Source: Aequorivita sublithincola DSM 14238
Lineage (GTDB): Bacteria; Bacteroidota; Bacteroidia; Flavobacteriales; Flavobacteriaceae
Reading direction: 5' to 3'
Length of the DNA: 64,000 nt
Assembly: GCF_000265385.1 (NCBI RefSeq)
Contig: NC_018013.1
Location: 2,073,001-2,137,000 of the forward strand
Within the stretch, counting starts at the first letter, position 1, and the number at the start of each line of letters is the position of its first letter. This document shows positions 8,738 through 17,675 of this stretch, one piece after another. The notes beneath the pieces were generated by a model that had not been told where the DNA came from, made no database searches, and saw only the letters and a list, made by a program, of their open reading frames with translations. A program made the position numbers and the translations under genes.

Positions 8738-10755
8738 ATTGAGAAAGCTCCTTGTTTGGCGGTATAGCTAAACGGGAGCTTTTTTAATTTGCAGGATTGT
8801 TCCCAGCGTTTCACATAAGTAAAATAATTACTTCCATCCGCCACAATTTGCTTTGGTTTTAAGCTATCAATAAGTCGGTTGAGGTTTATTTTTGGGCTGT
8901 TTGTTAGCAAAAGTGTGTGAATATCATTTCGCTTCGGATAGATTCCCAAACTATCCAAGATCAATATATTCTTGTTGTTATATTGAAAAACTTGAGGCAG
9001 CTTTTCTTCGGAATAAGTAGTGATATTCGCAGCTTCCCTAAATGATTTTAAAGGATAAGTTTCGAAAATATTCTTAGATGAATCATTTTTAAAAACAATC
9101 AACTTCTTTCCGTTTTTATAACCAAGCAACGTCAGTTTGCTTTTCTGAAAAACAACAAGCTGGTTCCCCGAAGTTTTGAATTCATCATAAATAAAAATCG
9201 TTATAAGTATTGAAATTGCTAAAAGTGAAATGACGAATCTGTGATAATTCATTTTCTTCAGAAATAGCGCTAAGGCAATTATCAAAAGATAAACTCCAAG
9301 AACCTTCAAGGTAGAAAAGTGTATATTTTTGAATAGAAATTCATCCTGCACCGCGACCCAATGAATAAAACCGTTTAGCCATTCAATTAAAAGATTATAG
9401 CTGTTCGCAAGCCAATCGGGAAGATAATTAAAGGCTGCTAAAACCACGATTATAATTCCACCAAACATCAGTATTGTTAAACACGGAAGCACTACAATAT
9501 TAGTCAACAAGAACAACCCCGGAAATTGATGAAAATAGTAAAGACTCAGCGGTAAAACCCCAATTTGAGCAGAAAGCGTAACTGCAACAATAGTCCAGGC
9601 TTTACGCACAATCCAGTATTTTGAATAGCCGATTTTGTAAAAAAGCGGTTGTAACCAAACAATAAAGAATACAGCCAAATAACTCAACTGAAACCCAACC
9701 TGAAACAGCCAGAATGGATTAATAATTAGCAAGGTTAAAAACGAAAGAAACAAAGTGTTTATGGAATTGGTTTCCCTATTAAATAGTTTTGCCACTGCAA
9801 AAAAGCTGAACATTGTTACCGCACGAGTAACCGATGGCGAAAGTCCTGAAAGCAGTGCAAATCCCCAAAGCAACAACACAATTGAAATCGCTTGGAAATA
9901 TATTGCAAATTTCCAACGAGCAATTGGTTTAAAAAGTAGGGTAAGAATATAAAACAAGATACCCACGTGCAGACCAGAAACCGCTAATATATGTACTGCT
10001 CCAGCAGCTGCATACTCATTGTAAAGATCCTTGTCAATGTCTCGCTTTTCGCCTAAAACAAGAGCTTGGATTATGGCGCGTTCGTCTGTTTTCAGTTTTG
10101 ATTTTTTTAATTTTTCAACTATCGCAGCGCGTAAGTTTTGAGCTGTTCCTTTTAAGGTTGGGTTTCCTAAACTAGTTTCTAATATTTCTTTCTCTGAAAT
10201 TCGTAATTGGTCATAAACTCCCAGCGATTTTATATATGCTGAATAATCGAATTGGTAAGGATTTAGCGGTTTCGGAATTTCGGAAATAGATGCGTAAACC
10301 AACAAAATTTCATCTGCTGTAAATGATTTGGACAATGAATCTTTTGAAATAGAAAGCAATATTTTACCATTCGTAGGTATGCCATTCTTGGCGTTCACAT
10401 TAGCAAAATATTTAAAATTGAATTTATCTGCCTTTAATGTTTGTGTGATTTTAAGTTGAAGTAATTCAGAAGTTTCATCTGTAATAAAGTGCGAGTAATG
10501 TTTCTCCTGGAACTGCGGCAATCGAATTTGATAACTAAAAAAACCAATCGTAAAAAAGCAGATATAGGTAATAATTCCGAAGTAAACAGTTTGGATTAAT
10601 TGCTTTCTGGCCCAAAGCCAAAAACCAAAGACACCTACTAAAAGAGCAAACAGAAAATTTAATGAAAGAGTGGAAATCGGGAAGAAGTGTGCTGCAAGAA
10701 TACCCAACACCAAGAAAACCGAAAACTTTACAAACGCGAAGTTTATGAATTTCAT
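8731..10755 (-). CDS. comEC: ComEC/Rec2-family DNA-uptake membrane channel
   Basis: Inner-membrane protein that passes single-stranded DNA during natural transformation. An N-terminal hydrophobic region and DUF4131-like domain (about residues 1-190) are followed by the Competence domain, recognisable by the EKRDID and AVSGLHVGIL segments, then by a run of membrane helices. Length is 674 residues. After the last helix only about 150 residues remain. I see no HxHxDH metallo-beta-lactamase motif there, unlike Bacillus-type ComEC; short ComEC proteins are usual in Bacteroidota. The ATG at 10755 gives a sensible first membrane helix. The next gene upstream is the broken toxin, with about 50 bp between. 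Confidence 0.92.
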   Translation of the reverse strand: MKFINFAFVKFSVFLVLGILAAHFFPISTLSLNFLFALLVGVFGFWLWARKQLIQTVYFGIITYICFFTIGFFSYQIRLPQFQEKHYSHFITDETSELLQLKITQTLKADKFNFKYFANVNAKNGIPTNGKILLSISKDSLSKSFTADEILLVYASISEIPKPLNPYQFDYSAYIKSLGVYDQLRISEKEILETSLGNPTLKGTAQNLRAAIVEKLKKSKLKTDERAIIQALVLGEKRDIDKDLYNEYAAAGAVHILAVSGLHVGILFYILTLLFKPIARWKFAIYFQAISIVLLLWGFALLSGLSPSVTRAVTMFSFFAVAKLFNRETNSINTLFLSFLTLLIINPFWLFQVGFQLSYLAVFFIVWLQPLFYKIGYSKYWIVRKAWTIVAVTLSAQIGVLPLSLYYFHQFPGLFLLTNIVVLPCLTILMFGGIIIVVLAAFNYLPDWLANSYNLLIEWLNGFIHWVAVQDEFLFKNIHFSTLKVLGVYLLIIALALFLKKMNYHRFVISLLAISILITIFIYDEFKTSGNQLVVFQKSKLTLLGYKNGKKLIVFKNDSSKNIFETYPLKSFREAANITTYSEEKLPQVFQYNNKNILILDSLGIYPKRNDIHTLLLTNSPKINLNRLIDSLKPKQIVADGSNYFTYVKRWEQSCKLKKLPFSYTAKQGAFSIE

Positions 10756-10805
10756 GCCACAATACTTTAAGGTTATACTTAAAATTTATTGGGGAGGATG
10801 AATGA

Positions 10806-11098
10806 TTATAATTTCAGGGAGGTGGGGTTTTGCCTGCTGTCCCAGATTCTTAATATTTGTATGTTTTCAATACTAACTTCGTTAAAAATCATATAATCCT
10901 TAACGATTATAAGTCTTATCTTTTCAGTATCCGTAGCTTTTCCAATTTCGGGATATTTTGCAATTCCGGCCACAGACTCCTTAAATAATTCGAACAATTT
11001 CAAACTGTAGGTATTGGATTGGTTCTTTTTCTCCAATAAGCCAAGATTTCTTTGCGATCGTAGTTAGCGGTTTGAGACCAAATTATTCTTTTAGCCAT
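10806..11098 (-). pseudogene. Frameshifted ParE/RelE-family toxin
   Basis: The ribosome-dependent or gyrase-targeting toxin half of a type II toxin-antitoxin pair, split into two frames. Starting from ATG at 11098 the frame reads MAKRIIWSQTANYD...EILAYWRK and then meets a stop after about 32 codons. The remaining two-thirds (TYSLKLFELFKES ... ILRIWDSRQNP, the characteristic ParE/RelE C-terminus) lies in another frame. The frames meet at a run of five A residues (minus strand, 11026-11030); one extra A restores a complete protein of about 97 residues. The toxin start overlaps the antitoxin stop by 16 bp, as in intact pairs. It is probably inactive, unless slippage repairs it. Confidence 0.75.
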
Positions 11099-11289
11099 TT
11101 TTCAATTTCGGCATTTGCTTCCTCATTTGTTAAAAATCGGCCATTTCTATAGTCTTCTCTTGCTTCTTCAATAGCCGTAATTTGTGCTTCATTGAGTACA
11201 TAAATTTCTTCGTTTGCATAAACATCTAGATGACGCATTACGTTCTCAAGAATCTCAGTGTCTTCGGTAGTATTGATTTTGACAATCAA
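11083..11289 (-). CDS. Antitoxin partner of the ParE/RelE-type toxin
   Basis: Small acidic protein of about 68 residues (ending NAEIEKWLKE) placed directly upstream of, and overlapping, the toxin gene. Its C-terminal half, EARxDYxxGRFLTNEEA, resembles antitoxins that accompany ParE-like toxins in Bacteroidota. It would bind and neutralise the toxin and autoregulate the operon. The start is uncertain. TTG at 11289 is the only in-frame candidate. A better-looking ATG at 11300 is out of frame, separated from the body by eight A residues; one more A would give an MKKKLIVKIN start. Function is inferred mainly from context and length. Confidence 0.6.
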   Translation of the reverse strand: MIVKINTTEDTEILENVMRHLDVYANEEIYVLNEAQITAIEEAREDYRNGRFLTNEEANAEIEKWLKE

Positions 11290-11350
11290 TTTTTTTTCAT
11301 TTCCGCAGTTTCCATATCACAAAGTTTATTCTAAGGTACAAAAAAGTTTT

Positions 11351-11947
11351 TTATATAACTCTTCGAACCTCTACAAAAGCTTTTTTCCAATAAGCCTCGT
11401 CGAGCGATGAAATTATGACTCCGGCACTGGTTGAAGAATGAATAAATTTTACTTCACCTCGTTTTGCTTCAACCACCAAACCTACGTGGGTAATTACGTT
11501 TTTGCGGCTCGTTTTAAAGAACACCAAATCGCCTTCCTCAATATCTTTAAAGGAAATAAGGATTCCCTGTTTCGCCATATCCCGAGAGATTCGCGGTAGC
11601 GTTATGTTTTCCTTTTGAAAAGCGGTATAAACCAATCCGGAGCAATCCATTCCCGCTTCAGTCGTGCCGCCAAACTTATATCTCGTGCCTTCAAATGTTT
11701 TGGCGTAATCAATTATTTCCCTTTTTATTTCTTTTGGACTTTCTTCTGCGTTTTCAATCTCTACTTCTTCTTCCCTTTTGTTGTTCGTGATTTTAGTGTT
11801 ATTGCGGGAATTTACTTTCCGAACCGATTTGGGCTTCGATTCATTTTTATTAACGATAACCTCAGGAACTTTATCCGTGTTTTTTGTACTTCCACAGGAA
11901 ACTAGAAATAATGTAAAAAAGGAAAGAAGCAGCAGTTTTTTCATCAA
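11351..11947 (-). CDS. NlpC/P60-family cell-wall hydrolase, lipoprotein
   Basis: Predicted gamma-D-glutamyl-diaminopimelate endopeptidase acting on peptidoglycan. A lipoprotein signal with lipobox LVSC (Cys18) anchors it to a membrane. A low-complexity charged linker spans about residues 22-70. The C40 peptidase domain carries the nucleophile Cys102 in GMDCSGLVYTAF and His in THVGLVV, with a further HSS downstream. The total of 198 residues is typical of Spr/NlpC-like enzymes. Two consecutive ATGs (11947, 11944) are possible starts. It is on the same strand as lpxB, which ends 41 bp upstream, so the two may be cotranscribed. Confidence 0.9.
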   Translation of the reverse strand: MMKKLLLLSFFTLFLVSCGSTKNTDKVPEVIVNKNESKPKSVRKVNSRNNTKITNNKREEEVEIENAEESPKEIKREIIDYAKTFEGTRYKFGGTTEAGMDCSGLVYTAFQKENITLPRISRDMAKQGILISFKDIEEGDLVFFKTSRKNVITHVGLVVEAKRGEVKFIHSSTSAGVIISSLDEAYWKKAFVEVRRVI

Positions 11948-11988
11948 TAGAGAATAGAAGATTAATCTTTAAAAGTAATAAAAATTAG

Positions 11989-13107
11989 TTACTTCGTCTT
12001 TATAGTGGAATAGATTAGTTTGGCCGTATTTTCACTTGCACCCTTGCCACCAAGCGCTTTTTCAAGATCGTAATAGTCTAAAAACATAGTAGCGCGCTTG
12101 TAGGGTTCCAAAATGTTGGTCAATTCTTCCTTCAACCTCTTTTTGTTGAAGTCTGTTTGAATAAGCTCTGTAACAACCGTTTTGTTAAGAATTAAGTTCA
12201 CCAATGAAATATAGTCCAACTTAATAACACGCTTGGCAATTTCGTAGGAAACTCGACTACCTTTATAGCAAACCACTTGCGGTACTTTAAATAGCGCAGT
12301 TTCCAGCGTGGCTGTACCAGAGGTAACCAAGGCAGCTTCCGAAATACTTAAAAGGTCATACGTTTTGTTAGTTACAAAATGCACATTCTTTGTAGTCAGA
12401 AAAGTTTCATAAAAAGATTTTTCCTGACTCGGCGCGCCTGCAATTACAAATTGATATTCCTTAAAATCTTTCGCCACAGAAATCATTATTTCAAGCATCT
12501 TTTTTATCTCCTGCTTTCTGCTTCCAGGAAGCAATGCTATTACAGGACGTTCATCTAGACCGTTTTCTTTTTTGAAGGTTTTTGGATTTACCTGCTTTTG
12601 GCTGTAAATAGCGTCAATCAATGGATGACCTACAAAATGTACTGGGAAATTATGTTTTTCTTCGTAAAAATCCTTTTCAAAAGGAAGGATTACATACATC
12701 TCATCCACATCGCGTTTTATTTCTTTTATGCGACCTTCCTTCCAAGCCCAGATTTGAGGTGAAATATAATAGTGTGTTTTAAAGCCTTTTTGACGCGCCC
12801 ATTTGGCAATGCGAAGGTTAAAACCTGGATAATCTATGAAAATGATAACATCAGGATTGAAACTTTCAATATCTTTTTTGCAAAATTTAATGTTTTTAAG
12901 AATGGTTCCGAGGTTCAGAAGTACTTCAGCAAAGCCCATAAAAGCTAACTCGCGGTAATGTTTTACTTCAACGCCACCAACTTCGCGCATCAAATCGCCA
13001 CCCCAAAAGCGGAAGTCTGCTTCGGTATCTTCTTTTTTTAAGGCTTTCATTAAATTGGCTCCGTGCAAATCTCCAGATGCTTCGCCTGCTATGAGGTAGT
13101 ATTTCAT
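11989..13107 (-). CDS. lpxB: Lipid-A-disaccharide synthase
   Basis: Glycosyltransferase (GT19) joining UDP-2,3-diacylglucosamine and lipid X to form the lipid A disaccharide, at the inner face of the cytoplasmic membrane. The N-terminus MKYYLIAGEASGDLHGANLM, the FIDYPGFNLR segment, LLPGSRKQEIK and SGTATLETALF are hallmark motifs. At 372 residues it is full length. It lies upstream of the NlpC/P60 gene on the same strand. The 84-bp gap separating it from ddl contains a palindromic repeat (about 13127-13149). Confidence 0.96.
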   Translation of the reverse strand: MKYYLIAGEASGDLHGANLMKALKKEDTEADFRFWGGDLMREVGGVEVKHYRELAFMGFAEVLLNLGTILKNIKFCKKDIESFNPDVIIFIDYPGFNLRIAKWARQKGFKTHYYISPQIWAWKEGRIKEIKRDVDEMYVILPFEKDFYEEKHNFPVHFVGHPLIDAIYSQKQVNPKTFKKENGLDERPVIALLPGSRKQEIKKMLEIMISVAKDFKEYQFVIAGAPSQEKSFYETFLTTKNVHFVTNKTYDLLSISEAALVTSGTATLETALFKVPQVVCYKGSRVSYEIAKRVIKLDYISLVNLILNKTVVTELIQTDFNKKRLKEELTNILEPYKRATMFLDYYDLEKALGGKGASENTAKLIYSTIKTK

Positions 13108-13126
13108 TTAATCGATTTAAAATTCA

Positions 13127-13149
13127 ACCCTTCGACTGCGCTCAGGGTG
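13127..13149. repeat. Palindromic intergenic repeat, CCCTTCGACTGCGCTCAGGG type
   Basis: ACCCTTCGACTGCGCTCAGGGTGAC lies between ddl and lpxB and folds imperfectly (CCCT...AGGG). This word is a familiar interspersed intergenic sequence in flavobacterial genomes. A relative lies at about 25000-25038. Function unknown. Confidence 0.5.
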
Positions 13150-13191
13150 ACAATATAGCTTGTCTTTATTCTTTTATCTTTGCTCTTTTTT

Positions 13192-14169
13192 CTATTTAAT
13201 TACATTCTGCAGCAATATATCAAAAAACTCCGTCAAAGTCATTCCAGCTTCCCGAGCTTGCTTTGGAATGATGCTTTCTTTGGAAAGACCAGGATTGGTG
13301 TTTATTTCCAAGAAATAAGGTTTTCCTTTTTCTATGATGAAATCACTACGGGTTACACCTTTCATATTTAACAATTTATAAATACGTTTGGCTTCATGCT
13401 GAAGTATTTCAGTTTCTTTTTCTGAAATACGAGCAGGAGTTATTTCTTGTGATTTTCCGAGATATTTTGCTTCGAAATCAAAGAACTCATTTTCTGAAAC
13501 AATTTCGGTAGGTGGAAGCGCGATAATTTCGTTGCCGTTGTTGTAAACGCCAACTCCAACTTCGGTTCCAACTAAGGCTCTTTCTATTATTATTTCGGAA
13601 TCTTCGGTAAATGCCTTTTCAATGGCTGGCATCATTTCGTTCATTTCGTGAACTTTACTTACACCAAAACTGGAGCCGGAACGATTCGGTTTAACAAAAC
13701 AAGGGAGACCTGTGATTTTTATTATTTCGTCTAAATTAATCTCAGTGCCTTCATTAACGTAGTACGAATTTGCACAACGCACCCCAAAATTCTTCAAAAC
13801 AGAAAGACAATCCCGCTTGTTGAAACTCAGTGCAGCTTGATAATAATCTGTACTTGTGTGGGGAATTTTCAGCAGTTCCCAATAGGCCTGAAGATAGCCA
13901 TCTTCACCGGGTGTTCCGTGAATAGTGTTGAAAATTGCATCAGGACGAATGGTTTCCGTACCGTTATCAAAACTGAAATCAGCTTTGTTTATGGGGTGTT
14001 TCGTTCCGTTTTTGGCAACAAAACTCCAACCTTCCTCCAAAATATGGATTGGATATACTTCATATTTATTTTTGTCGAGAGCTTCACAAACCACTCCACC
14101 ACTGTTTAGCGAAATTTGATACTCGCTGGAATAGCCGCCCATAGCCACCGCAATATGTTTTTTACCCAT
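13192..14169 (-). CDS. ddl: D-alanine--D-alanine ligase
   Basis: ATP-grasp enzyme making the D-Ala-D-Ala dipeptide for peptidoglycan. The N-terminal MGGYSSEYQISLNSG loop, the KPNRSGSSFGVSKV nucleotide-binding segment and the C-terminal EINTNPGLSKESIIPKQ motif are all present. At 325 residues it is full length. It is divergent from the PASTA/RluD pair on the other strand, an arrangement common in Flavobacteriaceae. The start ATG at 14169 directly precedes the conserved GKKHIAVAMGG opening. Confidence 0.96.
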   Translation of the reverse strand: MGKKHIAVAMGGYSSEYQISLNSGGVVCEALDKNKYEVYPIHILEEGWSFVAKNGTKHPINKADFSFDNGTETIRPDAIFNTIHGTPGEDGYLQAYWELLKIPHTSTDYYQAALSFNKRDCLSVLKNFGVRCANSYYVNEGTEINLDEIIKITGLPCFVKPNRSGSSFGVSKVHEMNEMMPAIEKAFTEDSEIIIERALVGTEVGVGVYNNGNEIIALPPTEIVSENEFFDFEAKYLGKSQEITPARISEKETEILQHEAKRIYKLLNMKGVTRSDFIIEKGKPYFLEINTNPGLSKESIIPKQAREAGMTLTEFFDILLQNVIK

Positions 14170-14221
14170 AACAAATGATTAAAATCTACGTTTACAAAAG
14201 TATTAAAAACTTGCAGTTGTC

Positions 14222-14249
14222 CGTTATCTGTTATCGGTTATCTGTAGAC
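14222..14249. repeat. Degenerate short repeat tract, GTTATCNG type
   Basis: The divergent ddl/PASTA intergenic region holds about three imperfect copies of a GTTATCTG/GTTATCGG word in 28 bp. It is one of several different short-period tracts in intergenic DNA of this window. Confidence 0.45.
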
Positions 14250-14349
14250 TTTGGATTTCAATTTCAATTTCTACCGAGGCTTCGGAATCAATTTCATCAA
14301 AAGATACTACCTTTGGGCTTTATATTTTTGTGCATTAACAAACAAACCT

Positions 14350-14982
14350 ATGACTTTTTTCCAGTTCGTTTTTTCAAAAGCATTTTTAAGACAGTTGCTT
14401 TTGGCTATTGTTGCTTTACTCGTTTTAGCTTTTTTAACATTGTGGTGGTTGCGTTTTAGCACTAACCACAACGAAAAGATTGAAGTTCCGAACCTCGCCA
14501 AGATGTCTTTAGATAAAGTAGAGGAGAAGTTGGATGAAATGGAACTTCGTTATGAAATCCTAGATTCAGCAAACTACAATCCAGATTTCCCAAGATATTC
14601 CGTGATTGAGCAGATTCCGAAACCGGGTAAATTTGTAAAGGAAGACAGAAAATTATATTTAACCTTAAATCCATCCGGTTATCGAAAAATTGAAGTGCCT
14701 GATGTTTTAGGCCGTACACGAAGACAAGCCGAGCCAACGCTTTTGGCAATGGGTTTTAAAATTGGAAAAATAAGTCATAGACCCCATATTAGCGATAATG
14801 TTTTGGAAATGCGTTACAATGGCGAAAAGCTCGATCCAGGAACGCCGCTTCAAAAAACATCGGTTATAGACTTGATTGTTGGGGATGAATCGCAGAATAG
14901 AATTCAATCTGAAATTGATTCTTCCGAAGAAAACCAAGATGCGCCAATAGAAAACCAAGAAGAGAACGATGGCGAATTTTAA
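14350..14982 (+). CDS. Single-pass membrane PASTA-domain protein
   Basis: Short cytoplasmic start, one membrane helix (about residues 16-36), then two PASTA repeats (about 43-112 and 113-180) facing the periplasm, and an acidic, low-complexity tail. PASTA domains bind peptidoglycan fragments or act as spacers in cell-wall proteins, but no kinase or transpeptidase domain is attached here. I chose the ATG at 14350 (MTFFQFVFSKAF) rather than an in-frame ATG 33 codons earlier, because the upstream part is low-complexity intergenic DNA and a TATTTTTG promoter word lies at 14323-14330. The last 14 bp overlap the pseudouridine synthase gene, so the two are probably translated together. The neighbouring ddl supports a cell-wall role. 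Confidence 0.85.
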   Translation: MTFFQFVFSKAFLRQLLLAIVALLVLAFLTLWWLRFSTNHNEKIEVPNLAKMSLDKVEEKLDEMELRYEILDSANYNPDFPRYSVIEQIPKPGKFVKEDRKLYLTLNPSGYRKIEVPDVLGRTRRQAEPTLLAMGFKIGKISHRPHISDNVLEMRYNGEKLDPGTPLQKTSVIDLIVGDESQNRIQSEIDSSEENQDAPIENQEENDGEF

Positions 14983-16015
14983 AGAAGGAGAAATTGAAGA
15001 TACAGACGGAAATGATGAACTTTATGAACATTACCGTTTTAAGGCAGACAAAGGTCAGCGCGCGTTAAGGGTTGATAAATACCTGATGAATCTGATTGAA
15101 AAAGCTACTCGAAATAAAATTCAAAAGGCTGCTGTTGCTGGAAATATTCACGTAAACGACGTTCCCGTAAAATCAAACTACAAAGTAAAGGGTAATGATG
15201 TGGTGACTGTTCTTTTTGAGCATCCGCCATATGAGTTTCTTTTAGTGCCCGAAAACCTTCCGATTGATATTGTTTATGAAGACGATGCTGTGCTTGTGGT
15301 AAACAAAGCTGCAGGAATGGTTGTGCATCCCGGTCACGGTAATTACAGCGGAACGCTAATAAATGCTTTGACGTATCATTTTGAAAACCATCCAAATAAT
15401 TCCAGTAATCGTCCCGGACTTGTTCATAGAATAGACAAAGACACCAGCGGATTATTAGTTGTTGCAAAAACTGAGGAAGCAATGACGCACCTCGCCAAAC
15501 AGTTTTTTGACAAAAGTACCGAGCGCGAATATGTAGCTCTAGCTTGGGGAAATATGGAGGAAGATGAAGGCACGATTGAAGGCAACATTGGCCGCCACCC
15601 TAAAAATCGTTTGCAGAATACCGTTTACGAAAACGACGAAGAGGAAAAGGGAAAACACGCCGTTACCCATTACAAAGTTTTGGAACGTTTAAGCTACGTT
15701 ACCTTGGTCTCTTGTAGATTGGAAACGGGCCGTACGCACCAAATCCGTGTGCATATGAAATATATAGGCCACACGCTCTTCAATGACGAACGTTATGGTG
15801 GCGAAAAAATACTTAAAGGAACAACTTTTACAAAGTATAAGCAGTTCGTAGATAATTGTTTTAAAGTATTGCCACGGCAAGCTTTACACGCCAGAACACT
15901 AGGTTTTGTGCATCCAGTAACCGAAAAATTTATGCGTTTTGAATGCCCCATTCCTGAAGATATGGAAGCTTGTTTGGACAAGTGGCGGAATTATTCGCAG
16001 CATGTTATTGAATAG
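14969..16015 (+). CDS. rluD: RluA/RluD-family 23S rRNA pseudouridine synthase
   Basis: Isomerises uridines to pseudouridine in RNA, most likely in helix 69 of 23S rRNA if it is the true RluD orthologue. An S4 RNA-binding domain (about residues 30-90) precedes the catalytic domain, whose active-site Asp156 sits in HRIDKDTSG. The family motif GRTHQIRVHM follows. At 348 residues it has normal length. The ATG at 14969 overlaps the PASTA gene. RluC- and RluD-type enzymes are hard to separate by eye, so the exact target is inferred. Confidence 0.92.
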   Translation: MANFKEGEIEDTDGNDELYEHYRFKADKGQRALRVDKYLMNLIEKATRNKIQKAAVAGNIHVNDVPVKSNYKVKGNDVVTVLFEHPPYEFLLVPENLPIDIVYEDDAVLVVNKAAGMVVHPGHGNYSGTLINALTYHFENHPNNSSNRPGLVHRIDKDTSGLLVVAKTEEAMTHLAKQFFDKSTEREYVALAWGNMEEDEGTIEGNIGRHPKNRLQNTVYENDEEEKGKHAVTHYKVLERLSYVTLVSCRLETGRTHQIRVHMKYIGHTLFNDERYGGEKILKGTTFTKYKQFVDNCFKVLPRQALHARTLGFVHPVTEKFMRFECPIPEDMEACLDKWRNYSQHVIE

Positions 16016-16329
16016 AAATGACCAATTACGAAGCGCCAAATTCCAAAAAGTGGAAATAGAAAGATAAGATGAACTTAAATTCTGATCAATTTACAAATAC
16101 CCGCTCCTTCACCTTCTAATAATTGTAAATCAAAAGTTCTAATTTTCTTTTAGGGAAAGGTGTCCCCCCGAACGAATTTCAATTTTGAGCAAATAGTATA
16201 ATTCGGGAGACGAAAGGGGTCTTAGCAAATTTTAAATTAAGTACTCACCCCGAGCAGCCGAGATAGAGCTCCCTCTTTTTCATAGAGGGAGCAATTCCCA
16301 ATCAAAAAACTGTATGTTCAAGCTTAACG
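16016..16329. other. Intergenic region without a recognisable gene
   Basis: This 314-bp stretch between the converging RluD and C45 genes holds no plausible ORF. It contains an 8-bp hairpin (GCTCCCTC 16268-16275 with GAGGGAGC 16285-16292) without a T tract. The remainder is low complexity. Confidence 0.5.
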
Positions 16330-17592
16330 CTACCTTCCAAATCCCGCCCAAAGATCTGCAAGCATTTCCCAAGGAACTTGTCCGCGTTTTTTGGTTTCGG
16401 AAGCAAAGTCTTTTAGCATTTTGTCCATTTGTGGCGTTCCTGCCATTCCCATAGCATTTCCTATGAGTTCAGCGACTTGTTTTCCAAGATCTGTTGGATT
16501 TCCGCTTGCCCACGATTTACCATATTCCACCCAATAATCTGCGGTTGCGTAATGTGGCGCTTCAACATCTTTACTTGTTTTTGGAACAGTGGTCTTTGTG
16601 GTTGTTTGTGGTTGCCAAACTTTTTCGCGATAGGTAATCAAAGTGTTCCCTTCGTCAAAATCTGCGAAGGATTGTTTTAGGGTTTTGTCTTCCCATCGCA
16701 ATTCCATATAACCTTCAGATGGACGGTAAACAGAAGTGTAGATAGTTCCAAAACCATCGTTATATTGTCTGTTGAAAAGTGGTTTTTCTAAGAATTTATT
16801 CGCCAGTGCATCTGCTTCTATATTGCCAGACTTTAAAGCTTCCTGTAAAAACTTTTCGCGCTCTACCGTTTTTGAAAAAGCCGCGTGCTCTGGCCAATCT
16901 ACAGTTCCTTGGTGGTTGGTTGAAATTTTTAAATCAGTAACTTTCGGTTTATGGTCTGGCGCCAATTGCAACATTTTGCTATTTCCGTCTTTATCCAGAA
17001 GCATAATATTGTATGCCATATGTGAAGGAATGCGTTGCAAAACTTCTGAAGCTTCTTCAATAGTACTACAAAATTCCAGGACATAACGAAGAATAAAAGG
17101 GATGCCGAAACCTTTTCCCACAACTTTTCTGCCTCCGAAAGTAAGCGATGCCACTAGTCCGTCTGAATTCATTCCATCTACCACGCCCCAAAGACAATCG
17201 CCAATTGCAATCACGTGTTTTCCGTTCCAGGCGCTGTTTAATAAGGTGCCTTCACAGAGATTGGGGTGATAATCGTAATTACGAACCAATTGCGGAGGGT
17301 TTTTAATCACCGCTTGCGAGCAGCCTGAAATATAAGCGGGCGGTTGGTAACCTGTAAGAAAGCGGTGGGCAATTATATCGTCGCCAGCAAGTTCGCAGAG
17401 CCTATTGTAGGTTGGAATAAATTTGGGCATATACTCCTTTAGTTGCTGCTGGGCTTCTTTAAGAGAAGGAGAATTTACAGCACCTTTTGAAACAAACCAA
17501 GCTTTATAAGCTGGCCAATGTTTATTGAAAAGTTGTTGCCATTTGTCTCCGGGAAGGTTTTCGGCGATAGAATTGAAATTTAATTGAAGCAT
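16330..17592 (-). CDS. C45-family Ntn-hydrolase (acyltransferase/amidohydrolase-like)
   Basis: Resembles the acyl-CoA:6-aminopenicillanate acyltransferase and linear-amide hydrolase families. These are made as precursors and cleave themselves before a Cys that becomes the N-terminal nucleophile. The likely nucleophile is Cys91 in the YISGCSQ context. Conserved family segments follow: RNYDYHP, GDCLWGVVDGMNSDGL and a Ser/Thr-rich STNHQGTVDWP region. Length is 420 residues. There is no signal peptide, so it should be cytoplasmic. The substrate is unknown: a beta-lactam role is not implied, and amide-bond hydrolysis of an N-acyl compound is an equally good guess. It stands alone on the minus strand. 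Confidence 0.8.
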   Translation of the reverse strand: MLQLNFNSIAENLPGDKWQQLFNKHWPAYKAWFVSKGAVNSPSLKEAQQQLKEYMPKFIPTYNRLCELAGDDIIAHRFLTGYQPPAYISGCSQAVIKNPPQLVRNYDYHPNLCEGTLLNSAWNGKHVIAIGDCLWGVVDGMNSDGLVASLTFGGRKVVGKGFGIPFILRYVLEFCSTIEEASEVLQRIPSHMAYNIMLLDKDGNSKMLQLAPDHKPKVTDLKISTNHQGTVDWPEHAAFSKTVEREKFLQEALKSGNIEADALANKFLEKPLFNRQYNDGFGTIYTSVYRPSEGYMELRWEDKTLKQSFADFDEGNTLITYREKVWQPQTTTKTTVPKTSKDVEAPHYATADYWVEYGKSWASGNPTDLGKQVAELIGNAMGMAGTPQMDKMLKDFASETKKRGQVPWEMLADLWAGFGR

Positions 17593-17675
17593 TTTTTTTG
17601 TTGAAAGGTACTGGAAATAATAAGTTATGCTTGCCCGATTTCAAAAAGCTATTAACACATTTAAATTTTTCAACA

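Noticed and set aside
8731..10755. ComEC as a truncated pseudogene
   Set aside because: The frame is complete and about 670 residues is usual for this protein in Bacteroidota.
16268..16292. Hairpin as terminator between the RluD and C45 genes
   Set aside because: An 8-bp stem is present but there is no T tract on either strand.
16330..17592. Penicillin acyltransferase as the function of the C45 protein
   Set aside because: The family resemblance is to the Ntn fold only; no beta-lactam genes are near and the substrate cannot be deduced.
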